From Verrucomicrobiota bacterium (GTDB taxonomy: Bacteria > Verrucomicrobiota > Verrucomicrobiia > Opitutales > Opitutaceae), in contig JAEWKR010000119.1 in NCBI GenBank assembly GCA_023457715.1, positions 1-64,000 of the forward strand: a stretch of 64,000 nt of DNA. Direction: 5' to 3'. Below, piece by piece: positions 7,995 through 16,111 of this stretch. The notes under the pieces are model-generated. The model searched no databases and was not told the DNA's origin. It saw nothing but the letters and a program-made list of their open reading frames with translations. Within the stretch, counting starts at the first letter, position 1, and each line of letters opens with the position of its first letter. Both the position numbers and the translations under genes were made by a program.

Positions 7995-9607
7995 GGCTCG
8001 AGCCAGACGTGCTTGTAGGGATGGTGATCCAGCAACGTCGGGTGCCAGCCCTTGACGGAGGGATGGAGCAGGAAGGTGTGGGTGTTGTAGTACAGCGGGA
8101 TCAGCGGCGCCGCCTGCAACAGGAGTGCTTCGGCCTTCGCGAGCTGTTCAGCGCGGGTGGCCGGGTCCGGATTGCGGGCAGCCGTGAAGAGCAGCGTGTC
8201 GTACTCCGCGTGGGACCAACGGGTGTAGTTGTTGGTCGCGTCGCTGCGCCACGGTTCCAGAAAGGTGCTGGGATCGAGGTAGTCGCCGACCCAGTCGCTG
8301 ACCAGCACCTGAAAATTGCCGGCCCGTCGTTCCGACAGCACCACCTTGCGCTCCTGGTTGACGAGGCGGACCGTGAGGCCGAGCTCACGGCGCCACATTT
8401 CCTGCACCGCTTCCGCGATCAGCCGCAGATTCTCCGACGTGTTGAAGAGAATTTCGATCGCGGGCAATCGTTCGCCGCGGGGAAAGCCGGCGGCGGAGAG
8501 GAGCCGGCGGGCGGCGTCGGGATCGTAACCGTCGCCGGACGGCGGCGTGTAGCCGGGAAGGCCGGTGGGCGTGAGGGCGGTGGCCGGCGTCTGCCCCCCG
8601 CGAAGGACCTGGTTCACGAGGGCGTTGCGATCCACCGCCAGTGCCAGCGCCCGGCGCACCGGTTCCTGGTCGAGCGGAGGACGGGCGGTGTTGAGGGCGA
8701 GAAAATAGGTGTCGAGATAAGGGTCCATCCGCAGCAGGTGCGGTGCGTCCCGCCGGTACGCCTCGGCTTTGCCGAAAGGCAGCACATAGGTGAGGTGGAG
8801 CTGACCGGCGCGGAAGGCTCGTTCCTCCGCCTCGATGCTGTCGCTGGGATGAAAGCGGATCCCGTTGAGCCGGACGGTGGCGGCATCCCAGTAGGTGGGC
8901 GACTTCGCGACGAAAATCTCCTGGTTCGGTCGCCAGGCCTTGAGGACGAACGGACCGTTGCCGACCAGGCTGCCGGGGCGCGTCCAGCGGTTGGACCGAT
9001 CGGCCTCGCCCCCATGCTTCCGGATCGCGGCGAGGGGGACCGGATACGTGACCGGATGGGCGAGCAACGAGAGAAAGTGCGGTGCCGCGTGTTCCAAGGC
9101 GACCCGCAGCGTCTGAGGCGACGTGGCCTTGACGGCGACCTCGCCAAACTCGGTGGTGGCGCCCTTGTGGTAAGCCTCGGCTCCCTGCACGACGTAGAGG
9201 AGGGTCGCGTTCGGCGCGGCGAGTGCCGGGGTGAGGACGCGCCGCCAGGCCTGGACGAAGTCGTCGGCCGTGACGGCGGAGCCGTCCGACCACCGGGCGT
9301 TGGCCCGCAGGTGGAAGGTGTAGTTCAGCCCGTCGGGCGAGACTTCCCAGCGCTCGGCGACACCCGGTACGGGCTGGAGGGTCTGCGGATGTTCCGCGAC
9401 GAGCCCCTCGAACAGCGCGGTCGCCACATCGATTTCGGTGATCGTCACCGCGGTATGCGGGTCCAGGTCGCTGACGTCGGCATGGGCGCCGCGTTCCAGC
9501 ACCTGTTCGCGAATGCCCCGTTCGACGGCGGATTCGCGTTTGCCGCAGCCGGCGGCGGCGAAGGAGGCAATCAGAAAGACGAGAAGGACGGGACGCAGGA
9601 ACGACAT
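7991..9607 (-). CDS. peptide ABC transporter substrate-binding lipoprotein, OppA family (copy 3)
   Basis: SBP_bac_5 protein of about 538 residues. The ATG at 9607 gives a typical lipoprotein signal (RPVLLVFLIASFAAAGCGK). A longer frame to 9646 has no support. It carries the same landmarks as copy 1: ERGAHADVSDLDPHTAV, VPGVAERWEVSPDGLNYTF, ANARWSDGSAVTADDFVQAW, EPVRRALALAVDRNALV and the ending GWHPTLLDHHPYKHVWLEP. The closing stretch is nearly identical to that of copy 1 (HPTLLDHHPLKHLW), so these two are the closer pair. Its stop overlaps the start of copy 2. It is the first gene of the peptide-uptake run on the minus strand, 115 bases below the ispF stop. Confidence 0.93.
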   Translation of the reverse strand: MSFLRPVLLVFLIASFAAAGCGKRESAVERGIREQVLERGAHADVSDLDPHTAVTITEIDVATALFEGLVAEHPQTLQPVPGVAERWEVSPDGLNYTFHLRANARWSDGSAVTADDFVQAWRRVLTPALAAPNATLLYVVQGAEAYHKGATTEFGEVAVKATSPQTLRVALEHAAPHFLSLLAHPVTYPVPLAAIRKHGGEADRSNRWTRPGSLVGNGPFVLKAWRPNQEIFVAKSPTYWDAATVRLNGIRFHPSDSIEAEERAFRAGQLHLTYVLPFGKAEAYRRDAPHLLRMDPYLDTYFLALNTARPPLDQEPVRRALALAVDRNALVNQVLRGGQTPATALTPTGLPGYTPPSGDGYDPDAARRLLSAAGFPRGERLPAIEILFNTSENLRLIAEAVQEMWRRELGLTVRLVNQERKVVLSERRAGNFQVLVSDWVGDYLDPSTFLEPWRSDATNNYTRWSHAEYDTLLFTAARNPDPATRAEQLAKAEALLLQAAPLIPLYYNTHTFLLHPSVKGWHPTLLDHHPYKHVWLEP

Positions 9608-9648
9608 GGAAACTCGGGCGGAATTCGTGGACGGTTGGCCGGGCATCG

Positions 9649-9675
9649 GATCGTCTCGCTGGCGCTCCCCGCTAC
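9649..9675. repeat. 27-base REP-like unit between ispF and OppA copy 3
   Basis: Exact copy, same orientation as 7917-7943. It lies about 40 bases upstream of the copy 3 start codon. Confidence 0.9.
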
Positions 9676-9722
9676 ATCGGGCAGCCCGGCAAGTCAGTCA
9701 CCTCAGCGCCGTGGGCCATCGG

Positions 9723-10202
9723 TTAGGCTTTGACGATCAACGCAACCGCGTGCGCGGCGATCGCAAGCCCCTGGCCGATTTGGTCGACGCCCTCGTTGGT
9801 CGTCGCCTTCAGTCCGATGCTGGTCACCGGCAGGTGGGTCGATTTCGCCAGGGCGGCCTTCATCTCGGCCAGGCGCGGATAAATCTTCGGCTTTTCCGCG
9901 ACCACGGTGGCGTCGAGATTGGAGATGGCGAAACTGCGGCGCGACAGCTCGGCGCAAACGCGGGCGAGCAGCAGTTGCGAATCGATGTTCTTGTACGCTG
10001 GGTCCGTATTGGGAAAGAAATGACCGATGTCGGGCAGCCCCGCGGCCCCCAGCAGGGCATCGCAGATCGCATGGGTCACGCAGTCCGCATCGCTGTGGCC
10101 GTCCAGGCCGTAGTCGGTGTCGAACGTCACGCCCGCCAGCACCAGGGGCCGTCCCGGGACGATCCGATGGATGTCGTAGCCGTGGCCGATGCGATAGTTC
10201 AT
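9723..10202 (-). CDS. ispF: 2-C-methyl-D-erythritol 2,4-cyclodiphosphate synthase
   Basis: Cytoplasmic MEP-pathway enzyme that converts CDP-ME 2-phosphate to the cyclic diphosphate with release of CMP. The 159-residue length is standard. The metal-site signature GHGYDIHR (Asp10, His12) is at the N-terminus. GLDGHSDADCVTHAICDALLG carries the third metal ligand, and DIGHFFPNTDPAYKNIDS is the substrate loop. The C-terminal ATTNEGVDQIGQGLAIAAHA is also typical. It lies 114 bases downstream of ispD on the same strand, with a word hairpin between the two genes. The ATG at 10202 matches the family N-terminus. Confidence 0.97.
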   Translation of the reverse strand: MNYRIGHGYDIHRIVPGRPLVLAGVTFDTDYGLDGHSDADCVTHAICDALLGAAGLPDIGHFFPNTDPAYKNIDSQLLLARVCAELSRRSFAISNLDATVVAEKPKIYPRLAEMKAALAKSTHLPVTSIGLKATTNEGVDQIGQGLAIAAHAVALIVKA

Positions 10203-10215
10203 GAAGGGGGAGTGT

Positions 10216-10289
10216 AGGGACGAAGGACCAGGGACTGAATTCCGGTGCAGCGCAGGCTCAAAGAGGTCTCTCGTCCTTGGTCCTTGGGC
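10216..10289. repeat. word hairpin (GGACCAGGGAC) between ispD and ispF
   Basis: The left arm AGGGACGAAGGACCAGGGA (10216-10234) pairs with CTCGTCCTTGGTCCTTGG (10270-10287). The same word reappears at 38564-38673, 28 kb away. The element fills most of the 114-base gap between two consecutive pathway genes. Confidence 0.75.
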
Positions 10290-10316
10290 AGGAACCGGCT
10301 TGGGGCGGCCGCGATG

Positions 10317-11018
10317 TCAGCTTTGGCGGCTGAGCAGGAACTCGAGGTAGTCGAAGTCGGAGGGAGCCGTGAGCTTGGGGTTCGGATGGGGATTTTCGAG
10401 CAACGCGATCGCATGACCCAGGACTTCCACCGCCTGTGCGTCGTCGGTGATATGCAATCCGCGCCGCTGGATCCGCTCGTAGGCGCGGGCGATCAGGTCA
10501 CGGTCGAACACCTGGGGCGTCTCCATCGCCCACAAACGGGACCGCTCGATCGTGCGCAGCCGGACGCGCTCCTCACCCGTCGGCTGGGTGGTCACGAGAT
10601 GTTCCTTGATGGTGTCCGTCACGCGGTGGGCAAGCACGACGGCACGTTCGCGCCGGACGATCTTGTGCAATGCCACCAGTTGCTCGGCGCGGATGAGGGG
10701 ACGGGCGCAATCGTGAATGAACACGTGGGCGATGTCCGCCGGCAATGCGGCCAGGGCATTCATCACGGAGTCCTGGCGTTCACGACCGCCAGGCACGAGC
10801 AGGGAAGGGGTCGGGGCGTACGCCGAGAGTTCCATCATCTGGCGCTGGTCGCGGTAGACGATGACATACAGGTCCGCGATGGCGCTCTGCATGAAGGCAG
10901 CCGCGGAATAGGCGAAGACCGGCCGGCCGGCCAGCGGCGCCAGCACCTTGTCGTTGACGGCACCGTTCATGCGCGAGCCGCTGCCGGCGGCGAGGAGGAT
11001 GGCGGCGGTGCGGGACAT
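10317..11018 (-). CDS. ispD: 2-C-methyl-D-erythritol 4-phosphate cytidylyltransferase
   Basis: Transfers CMP from CTP to MEP in the MEP pathway, cytoplasmic, 233 residues (E. coli 236). The nucleotidyltransferase P-loop AAILLAAGSGSRM is at residues 5-17, with the Lys of NDKVLAPLAGRPV following. PGGRERQDSVMNAL is the CTP-binding stretch, and HDCARPLI carries the Asp and Arg that contact substrate. ETPQVFDRDLI and ITDDAQAVE are the usual C-terminal motifs. The ATG at 11018 fits the family. It precedes ispF, the commonest neighbour of ispD. Upstream lies a TTCATTC word tract and no evident Shine-Dalgarno site. Confidence 0.97.
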   Translation of the reverse strand: MSRTAAILLAAGSGSRMNGAVNDKVLAPLAGRPVFAYSAAAFMQSAIADLYVIVYRDQRQMMELSAYAPTPSLLVPGGRERQDSVMNALAALPADIAHVFIHDCARPLIRAEQLVALHKIVRRERAVVLAHRVTDTIKEHLVTTQPTGEERVRLRTIERSRLWAMETPQVFDRDLIARAYERIQRRGLHITDDAQAVEVLGHAIALLENPHPNPKLTAPSDFDYLEFLLSRQS

Positions 11019-11319
11019 ACCCTAGGCTAATGGAGAATTATGAATGAAGAATGAAGAATGAAATGCCGGGATCGGCCATTCTGCATTCTGCATTGGACCT
11101 GAATACCGAGTTTGCCACAGAGGTCACAGAGGCCCAATCAGAGCCGAGCCGGAGGCGGGCGCTGCGACTGTCTTGGGCGTCACGCGATGAACAGGTTTGT
11201 CCAAAGACCGAGCCTCCGTGTCCTCCTTGTCCGCCGTAGGCTCGGCGAAGGTGGATGTGTCGGAGCTCTGTGCTCTCTGTGGCTACTTCGGAATCCAGGT
11301 TGTACATCAGGCGGCGCCG
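11019..11319. repeat. 301-bp gene-free gap: word tracts around the second 127-bp repeat
   Basis: No gene is seen. From left to right it holds a tract of AATGAAG words (11038-11064), their partial complement CATTCTGCATTCTGCATT (11078-11094), the 127-bp repeat (11096-11222), and CTCTGTGCTCTCTGTGGCT (11268-11286). The last can pair with GCCACAGAGGTCACAGAGG inside the repeat (11115-11133). The whole gap is thus another layered dyad. Confidence 0.75.
11096..11222. repeat. 127-bp dispersed repeat, copy 2
   Basis: Reverse complement of 1-127 with three mismatches (near positions 11110, 11181 and 11205). Both copies lie in gaps and both are flanked by word tracts. No target-site duplication or terminal inverted repeat is visible. 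Confidence 0.9.
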
Positions 11320-12012
11320 CTAGGGTCCGAGCTCCGCCAGGATCGCCTGCGCCGCCGCCACGGGATCCGGGGCTTTGAAGATCGGGCGGCCGACCACGAT
11401 GAAGTTGGCGCCGGCGCCGGCGGCTTCCCGGGGCGTCATGATCCGCGTCTGGTCGTCCGCCTTCGCATCGCGCGGGCGGATGCCAGGGGTGACGAGCGCG
11501 ACGTCCGCCGGGAGCACGGCGCGAAGCGGCGCGATTTCGAGCGGCGAACACACGAGACCGCGGAGCCCGGAATCAGCGGCCAATTGGCCCAGCCGCACGA
11601 CCTGTTCCGCCGGGGTTTCCCGAATGCCGGTTTCCTGCAGGCCGGCGGCGCTCATGGAGGTGAGGACGGTGACGCCCAACAGGCGCAGGTCCGGCGCGTG
11701 CTGCTGTTGCGCCTTCAGGGCCCATTGCATCATTTCGCGCCCGCCGCAGGTATGCAGAGTGAGCATTCGCACGGGGAGTTTCGCCGCCGATTCCACGGCC
11801 TTCGCGACGGTGTTGGGAATGTCGTGCAGCTTCAGGTCGAGGAAGACATTGAAACCATGGTCGGCGACCTCGCGCACCGCGTCCGGTCCGCAGGCGGTGA
11901 ACATCTCGAGGCCCACCTTGGCCCACCGGACCGTGCCCTGGAGCTGGCGCAGCGTCGGGGCGACGTCGCGCGGAGACTGGGCATCGAGAACAAGGATCAG
12001 ATCGCAGGGCAT
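11320..12012 (-). CDS. pyrF: orotidine 5'-phosphate decarboxylase
   Basis: Last step of UMP synthesis, decarboxylating OMP in the cytoplasm, 230 residues. Motifs are ILVLDAQS at the first strand, WAKVGLEMFTACG, and the catalytic-site strand FLDLKLHDIPNTV with the Asp-Lys-Asp network. The phosphate loop is near FIVVGRPIFKAPDP, with TPGIRP just before it. The ATG at 12012 starts the first strand directly. An extension to 12129 would translate the word tract at 12013-12050 and is rejected. The start is preceded by a pyrimidine-rich word arm with no Shine-Dalgarno site. It is divergent from ispE across the hairpin at 12013-12165. Confidence 0.96.
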   Translation of the reverse strand: MPCDLILVLDAQSPRDVAPTLRQLQGTVRWAKVGLEMFTACGPDAVREVADHGFNVFLDLKLHDIPNTVAKAVESAAKLPVRMLTLHTCGGREMMQWALKAQQQHAPDLRLLGVTVLTSMSAAGLQETGIRETPAEQVVRLGQLAADSGLRGLVCSPLEIAPLRAVLPADVALVTPGIRPRDAKADDQTRIMTPREAAGAGANFIVVGRPIFKAPDPVAAAQAILAELGP

Positions 12013-12165
12013 GGGAGGAGGGAGTGAGGAAAAGGGAGAAGGGAGTGAGGGGTGCGGGGGCCGGCAGTAGCGGGTCAAAGCAGCGGGGACACGGAAGTAG
12101 CTGGAACGTGAAGTCACACTCCGTTTCACTCAGTCCCGCAATCCCTTATTCCCTTCTCCCTTTCC
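12013..12165. repeat. word hairpin (AAAGGGAGAAGGGA) between divergent pyrF and ispE
   Basis: The left arm at 12013-12050 (GGGAGGAGGGAGTGAGG, AAAAGGGAGAAGGGAGTGAG) faces the right arm at 12125-12165 (TCACTCAGTCCCG, TCCCTTATTCCC, TTCTCCCTTTCCC). Each arm touches the start codon of a gene, pyrF to the left and ispE to the right. Because the genes diverge, this copy cannot be a terminator for either. Confidence 0.75.
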
Positions 12166-12166
12166 C

Positions 12167-13057
12167 GTGCCGACCGTTTTCTCCCCTGCGAAGCTGAACC
12201 TTTTCCTGGCCGTCACGGGACGGCGAGCGGACGGGTTTCATGATCTGGTTTCGCTGGTGGCCCCCGTCGAATTCGGCGACACGCTGCATGGGGAGCTGAC
12301 CGCGGGGGGCGGGGATTCGCTGGAGTGCGGCGACCCGGACGTTCCGCTCGACGCCTCCAATCTCGTGCTCAAGGCCGCGCGGGCGTTCCGCGCGGAAACC
12401 GGGTGGGCGCCCGCCGTGCGTTTTGTCCTGGAAAAGCGGATTCCGCTGGGCGCCGGACTGGGCGGCGGCAGCAGCAATGCCGTGGCGGCGTTGCGGGTCA
12501 TGAATGCGCTGGCGGGTGAGCCGCTGCCGTCGGAGCGCCTGGCGGCGATCGCGGCGCAGCTTGGCTCGGACTGCCCGCTGTTTCTCGCCGGGGCACCGCT
12601 CGTGATGCGCGGTCGCGGTGAGCGCGTTTCCCCGTTGCCCGGCTCCGTGGCCCGTCGTTTGACGGGGACACGCGTGCTGATCTTCAAACCGGCGTTTGGG
12701 GTGGAAACGGCGTGGGCGTATCGTCGGATGGCCGAGCAGCACGCAGAACGGGGTGACGTGTACCTGCCGGGGGAAGACGCGGAACGTCGCCTCCAGGATT
12801 GGATGGAGGCAGGGGAACGATCCGTCGAGGAACTGCTGTACAACAACCTCGAGCGCCCGGCGTTCGCGAAACATGTGGCACTGCCGGCATTGCTGAGCCA
12901 GCTTCGCACCACGCACGGGCTGCAGGCCCGGATGACCGGGAGTGGAAGCGCTTGTTTCGCCATTCTCCCGGAAGGAGTTGCGTCAGGCCCGATCTGCCCG
13001 TTGATTCGCGCGGCCTGGGGTGAGACAGCGTTTGTGATCGAGACGCGGCTCGCGTAA
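12167..13057 (+). CDS. ispE: 4-diphosphocytidyl-2-C-methyl-D-erythritol kinase
   Basis: GHMP-family kinase that phosphorylates CDP-ME in the MEP pathway, 296 residues, cytoplasmic. The start is GTG at 12167, giving the family N-terminus FSPAKLNLFLAVTGRRADGFHDL with the conserved Lys and His-Asp. The ATP-binding GHMP motif is PLGAGLGGGSSNAVAAL at about residues 95-111, followed by GSDCPLFL. The C-terminal GHMP motif is MTGSGSACFAIL. No closer ATG exists. Three MEP genes (D, F, E) are thus within 3.4 kb, but E is on the opposite strand and separated by pyrF. Confidence 0.97.
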   Translation: MPTVFSPAKLNLFLAVTGRRADGFHDLVSLVAPVEFGDTLHGELTAGGGDSLECGDPDVPLDASNLVLKAARAFRAETGWAPAVRFVLEKRIPLGAGLGGGSSNAVAALRVMNALAGEPLPSERLAAIAAQLGSDCPLFLAGAPLVMRGRGERVSPLPGSVARRLTGTRVLIFKPAFGVETAWAYRRMAEQHAERGDVYLPGEDAERRLQDWMEAGERSVEELLYNNLERPAFAKHVALPALLSQLRTTHGLQARMTGSGSACFAILPEGVASGPICPLIRAAWGETAFVIETRLA

Positions 13058-13063
13058 AACGAA

Positions 13064-13092
13064 TTGACCCGCCTCCGGGGGGTGCAGTTATC
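13064..13092 (+). promoter_or_regulatory. putative sigma70-type promoter for ptsI
   Basis: TTGACC at 13064-13069 and GTTATC at 13087-13092 are separated by 17 bases, and the start codon is 44 bases further on. The match to TTGACA/TATAAT is fair, not strong. Confidence 0.35.
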
Positions 13093-13135
13093 GTCAAGCG
13101 CCGTCTGCGTCGCCGGCAGGCGCCCTCCACACTTC

Positions 13136-14899
13136 ATGAACAATCGCGCCAAGGACGAACTGACCGTGCAGGGCATTGCCGCCTCGCAGGGGATCGCCTA
13201 TGGCCAGATTTTCGTCTTCGTCCGCAGCGAGATCGAAATCCCGAAGTATCAGGTGGATGCGGCGAAGCGCATCGACGAGGTTTCGCGGTTTGACCGGGCC
13301 CTGGTCAAGACCCGGCAGCAGATCACGCGGATCAAAAACGAAGTCGAAAAGAACATTGGCCCGGAGGAGGCCGCGATTTTCGATGCGCACCTGATGGTGC
13401 TGGAGGATCAAGCGCTGATCGGGGAAACGATCCGGGACTTCGAGGCGACCAGCAACAACATCGAGACCTGTTTCAACCGGGTGTCGCAGCGCTACATCAA
13501 GGCGTTTGCCGAGATTGACGACGAATACCTGAGGGAACGGGCCGGCGATCTGAAGGACGTGACGCAGCGCGTGCTGCAAAACCTGCTCGGGCAGGCGGAG
13601 AACACGCTCAACCGCCTGGCGGACCAGCGGATCATCGTGGCGAGTGACATCACGCCCTCCGACTCCGCCACGCTCGATCGGACGGCGACGCTGGCGGTCG
13701 TGACCGACTCGGGTAGCAAGACGAGCCATGCGGTGATCGTCGCCCGTTCGATGAAGGTTCCGGCGGTCGTGGGCGTGCGCAACCTCACCCAGCGCGTGAA
13801 GAATGGCGACTGGGCCATCGTCGACGGCTATGACGGCGTGGTCATCCTGAATCCGTCGGAGGCGACGCTGTTCCGCTACGGCAAGATCCAGGAGCAAAAG
13901 AAGACCTTCGAAAACCGGCTGCTGGACGCGAACCGCGAACCGGCGGTCACGGCGGATGGCGTGCCGGTGACCCTGCTCGCCAACATCGAGAAGGCCGAGG
14001 AGGTCGCGATGGTGAAGAACTACCTCGCGCAAGGCGTGGGGTTGTTCCGCACCGAATTCCTGTTCATGAGCTCCGTCCGCATGCCGTCGGAGCAGGAGCA
14101 GTTCGTCGCCTACAAGGCGGTGGCGGCCGCCCTGGCCCCCTTGCCGGTGATCATCCGCACGCTCGATATCGGCGGCGACAAGCCGATGACGGGCCAGGTC
14201 GAACTGTTCCCGAAGGAGGACAACCCTTTCATGGGTTTCCGCGCCATCCGTTTCTGCCTGGAGCACACGGACATTTTCAAGGACCAGCTGCGGGCAATCC
14301 TGATGGCGAGCGCGCACGGCAAGGTGCGGATCATGTATCCGATGATCAGCGGCTCCGAGGAATTGACGCGGGCGAACGCTCTGCTGGCGGAGTGCATGAC
14401 CGAGCTGAAACAGCGGGGGCAGCCGTTCGACGAAGCGATCGAGGTCGGCGCCATGATCGAGATCCCGAGCGCCGCCACGACCGTGGACCTCCTCGCGAAG
14501 GACTGCCGGTTCTTCAGCATCGGCACCAACGATCTCATTCAATACCTCCTGGCGATCGACCGCGTGAACGATCGGATCGCGCATCTCTACGAGCCAACCC
14601 ATCCCGCCGTTGTCCGGACGCTCAAGCACATCGTCGACGAGGCGCATCGGCGCAATCTGCCGGTGAGCGTCTGCGGGGAGATGGCCGGCGACCCAATCTA
14701 CGCCCCGCTGCTGCTGGGTCTTGGCGTCGACTCGCTGTCCATGTCCCCCGCCTGGCTGCCCTCCGTGAAGTACCTCATCCGGGCGATGACGATGGCGGAT
14801 GCGCGGGCGCTGGCGGCGGAGGCCCTGAGCCTGAGTTCCCCGAAGGACATCTACGCGCGCTGCGATGCGTTTTATCGCTCGCGGGTGAAGATGGAGTAG
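13136..14899 (+). CDS. ptsI: phosphoenolpyruvate-protein phosphotransferase (PTS enzyme I)
   Basis: Takes phosphate from PEP and passes it to HPr, cytoplasmic, 587 residues (E. coli 575). The N-terminal HPr-binding and swivelling region precedes the phospho-histidine motif GSKTSHAVIVARSM, with His198 the expected acceptor. The PEP-binding TIM barrel follows, with GVGLFRTEFLFM, RTLDIGGDKP, GFRAIRFCLEH, EVGAMIEIPSA and FFSIGTNDLIQYLLAIDR. The active-site Cys lies in VSVCGEMAGDP. The ATG at 13136 was preferred because the upstream frame to 13064 runs through the promoter region. No HPr gene or sugar-specific EII lies in the window, so the pathway it serves (sugar uptake or PTS-type regulation) cannot be read here. 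Confidence 0.97.
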   Translation: MNNRAKDELTVQGIAASQGIAYGQIFVFVRSEIEIPKYQVDAAKRIDEVSRFDRALVKTRQQITRIKNEVEKNIGPEEAAIFDAHLMVLEDQALIGETIRDFEATSNNIETCFNRVSQRYIKAFAEIDDEYLRERAGDLKDVTQRVLQNLLGQAENTLNRLADQRIIVASDITPSDSATLDRTATLAVVTDSGSKTSHAVIVARSMKVPAVVGVRNLTQRVKNGDWAIVDGYDGVVILNPSEATLFRYGKIQEQKKTFENRLLDANREPAVTADGVPVTLLANIEKAEEVAMVKNYLAQGVGLFRTEFLFMSSVRMPSEQEQFVAYKAVAAALAPLPVIIRTLDIGGDKPMTGQVELFPKEDNPFMGFRAIRFCLEHTDIFKDQLRAILMASAHGKVRIMYPMISGSEELTRANALLAECMTELKQRGQPFDEAIEVGAMIEIPSAATTVDLLAKDCRFFSIGTNDLIQYLLAIDRVNDRIAHLYEPTHPAVVRTLKHIVDEAHRRNLPVSVCGEMAGDPIYAPLLLGLGVDSLSMSPAWLPSVKYLIRAMTMADARALAAEALSLSSPKDIYARCDAFYRSRVKME

Positions 14900-14904
14900 C
14901 GCGC

Positions 14905-15016
14905 GCGGTTTCGGGTTTCTAGTTTCTAGTTTCTAGTTTCTAGTTTCGGGTTTCTAGTTTCGGGTTTCTAGTTTCGGGTTTTCCAACTAGAAACTAGAAA
15001 CCAGAAACCAGAAACT
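14905..15016. repeat. word hairpin (GTTTCTA) between convergent ptsI and ArsR genes
   Basis: About ten imperfect copies of GTTTCTAGTTTCGG run from 14908 to 14980, followed directly by the complementary ACTAGAAACTAGAAACCAG words at 14985-15015. The right arm ends four bases before the stop codon at 15020 and the left arm begins eight bases after the ptsI stop. Between convergent genes it may work as a two-way terminator, though neither end has a proper U-tract. Confidence 0.9.
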
Positions 15017-15019
15017 CAT

Positions 15020-15949
15020 CTACCTCACCCCACTCGCCAGCAGGGTCTCGAAGTACGGTTCCACCGTTTCCTTCGCGACGGTGGCCACTTCGACCTGGGT
15101 GAAGCCGCTCTGTTTGAGGAACCCGTGGAGGGCGCTCTCCCGAAAACCCAGCCAGACATCGGCGTAAAGCTCCCGGGCTTTCTCGAAGCTGTGCTCGTTG
15201 AGATCGAGGATGAGCACCTGTCCGCCGGGCCGGAGAATCCGGTGCGCCTCGCTCACGGCCGACTGCGGGTGCTGGGCGTGATGGAGCGCCTGGCTGAGGA
15301 TGGCCAGGTCGACGGACTGGTCGGGCAGCGGCACCGTTTCGATGTCGCCCAGCTTGTAGCTCAGATTGTCGAGGCCGTTGCGCGCGGCCAGCTCTGTGCC
15401 CACCTCCACCATGCGGGGCGAGTTGTCGATGCACCAGACCTGTCGGGCGCGGCGGGCCAGAAGTTGCGAGATCAAGCCCTCCCCCGCGCCCAGGTCGGCC
15501 ACGTCGATCTGAGGAGTGAGGCGCAGGGCGAGGTGACCGATGGCCTCCCACGAGCGGCCGGGGCAGTAGTTCTTCCCGAGCCGGCCGGCGATGAGGTTGA
15601 AATACTGTTCCTGCGTTTCGCGCCGCTTCCGCAAAATGCGGTTCAGGTTCTCCCGATCCTCGCCCAGCGACGGGTTGTCGTGCATGGCCGCGAGCGCGCT
15701 GCGCAGCAGGTCCGCGGTGCGCGGATCGAGGTCGGAGCGCAGCGAGTAGAACGCTTTCTTCCCTTCCCGCCGGTCGCTCACGAGATTGGCCTGTCGCAGC
15801 TGCGCCAGTTGCGAGGAGATCCGCGACTGCCCCATGCCCAGGATTTCCTGCAACTCGGCGACGGACAGCTCCTCGCGTGAAACGAGCGCAAGCAGGCGGA
15901 GGCGAGTCGGGTCCGAAAGCGTCTTGAGCGTATCCCAGGAGGTAGTCAC
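15020..15949 (-). CDS. ArsR/SmtB-type winged helix fused to class I SAM-dependent methyltransferase
   Basis: 309 residues. The N-terminal winged helix-turn-helix (about 1-90) has LSDPTRLRLLALVSREELSV, then QSRISSQLAQLRQANLVSDR and REGKKAFYSL. I see no CxC-type metal-binding motif in the recognition region. The C-terminal methyltransferase (about 145-290) shows motif I VADLGAGEGLISQLL, the acidic residue in VWCIDNSPRMV, ILSQALHHAQHP and the LRPGGQVLILDL strand. The family is often found near methionine or SAM-cycle genes in other bacteria, but no such gene lies here. It could be a SAM-responsive repressor or a small-molecule methylase under self-control (both inference). The ATG at 15949 is the only sensible start. 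Confidence 0.88.
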   Translation of the reverse strand: MTTSWDTLKTLSDPTRLRLLALVSREELSVAELQEILGMGQSRISSQLAQLRQANLVSDRREGKKAFYSLRSDLDPRTADLLRSALAAMHDNPSLGEDRENLNRILRKRRETQEQYFNLIAGRLGKNYCPGRSWEAIGHLALRLTPQIDVADLGAGEGLISQLLARRARQVWCIDNSPRMVEVGTELAARNGLDNLSYKLGDIETVPLPDQSVDLAILSQALHHAQHPQSAVSEAHRILRPGGQVLILDLNEHSFEKARELYADVWLGFRESALHGFLKQSGFTQVEVATVAKETVEPYFETLLASGVR

Positions 15950-16020
15950 CGCGGGCTGACGATTGCGTGAACCGTCGCGGGTGGAAAGCGGAAAGGCGAC
16001 GGCTGGGAGCGAGTCGATCG

Positions 16021-16111
16021 CTGAGAGTCCAGAGTCCAGGGCATGAAAAAGCCGGCCACGGGGGCCGGCTCTGGCTGCGGACTCCAGACTATCGTCTCTC
16101 GACTGACCTCA
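16021..16111. repeat. word dyad flanking the greA terminator
   Basis: AGAGTCCAGAGTCCAGG (16024-16040) and GGACTCCAGACTATCGTCTC (16079-16098) form loose outer arms around the intrinsic terminator at 16046-16069. This is one of two places in the window where a word dyad encloses a conventional terminator. Confidence 0.6.
16046..16069 (-). terminator. Rho-independent terminator of greA
   Basis: On the minus strand a GC stem (GCCGGCC/GGCCGGC, 7 bp, 5-base loop, extendable by a few pairs) is followed by a run of five U. It lies about 40 bases past the greA stop codon. Confidence 0.85.

Noticed and set aside
11096..11222. 127-bp repeat as an insertion sequence
   Set aside because: It is too short for a transposase, and no terminal inverted repeats or target duplications are visible. 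A non-autonomous element remains possible.
14905..15016. CRISPR-like array
   Set aside because: The repeats are 7-14 bases, directly adjacent and degenerate, without unique spacers of constant length, and no cas gene is present.
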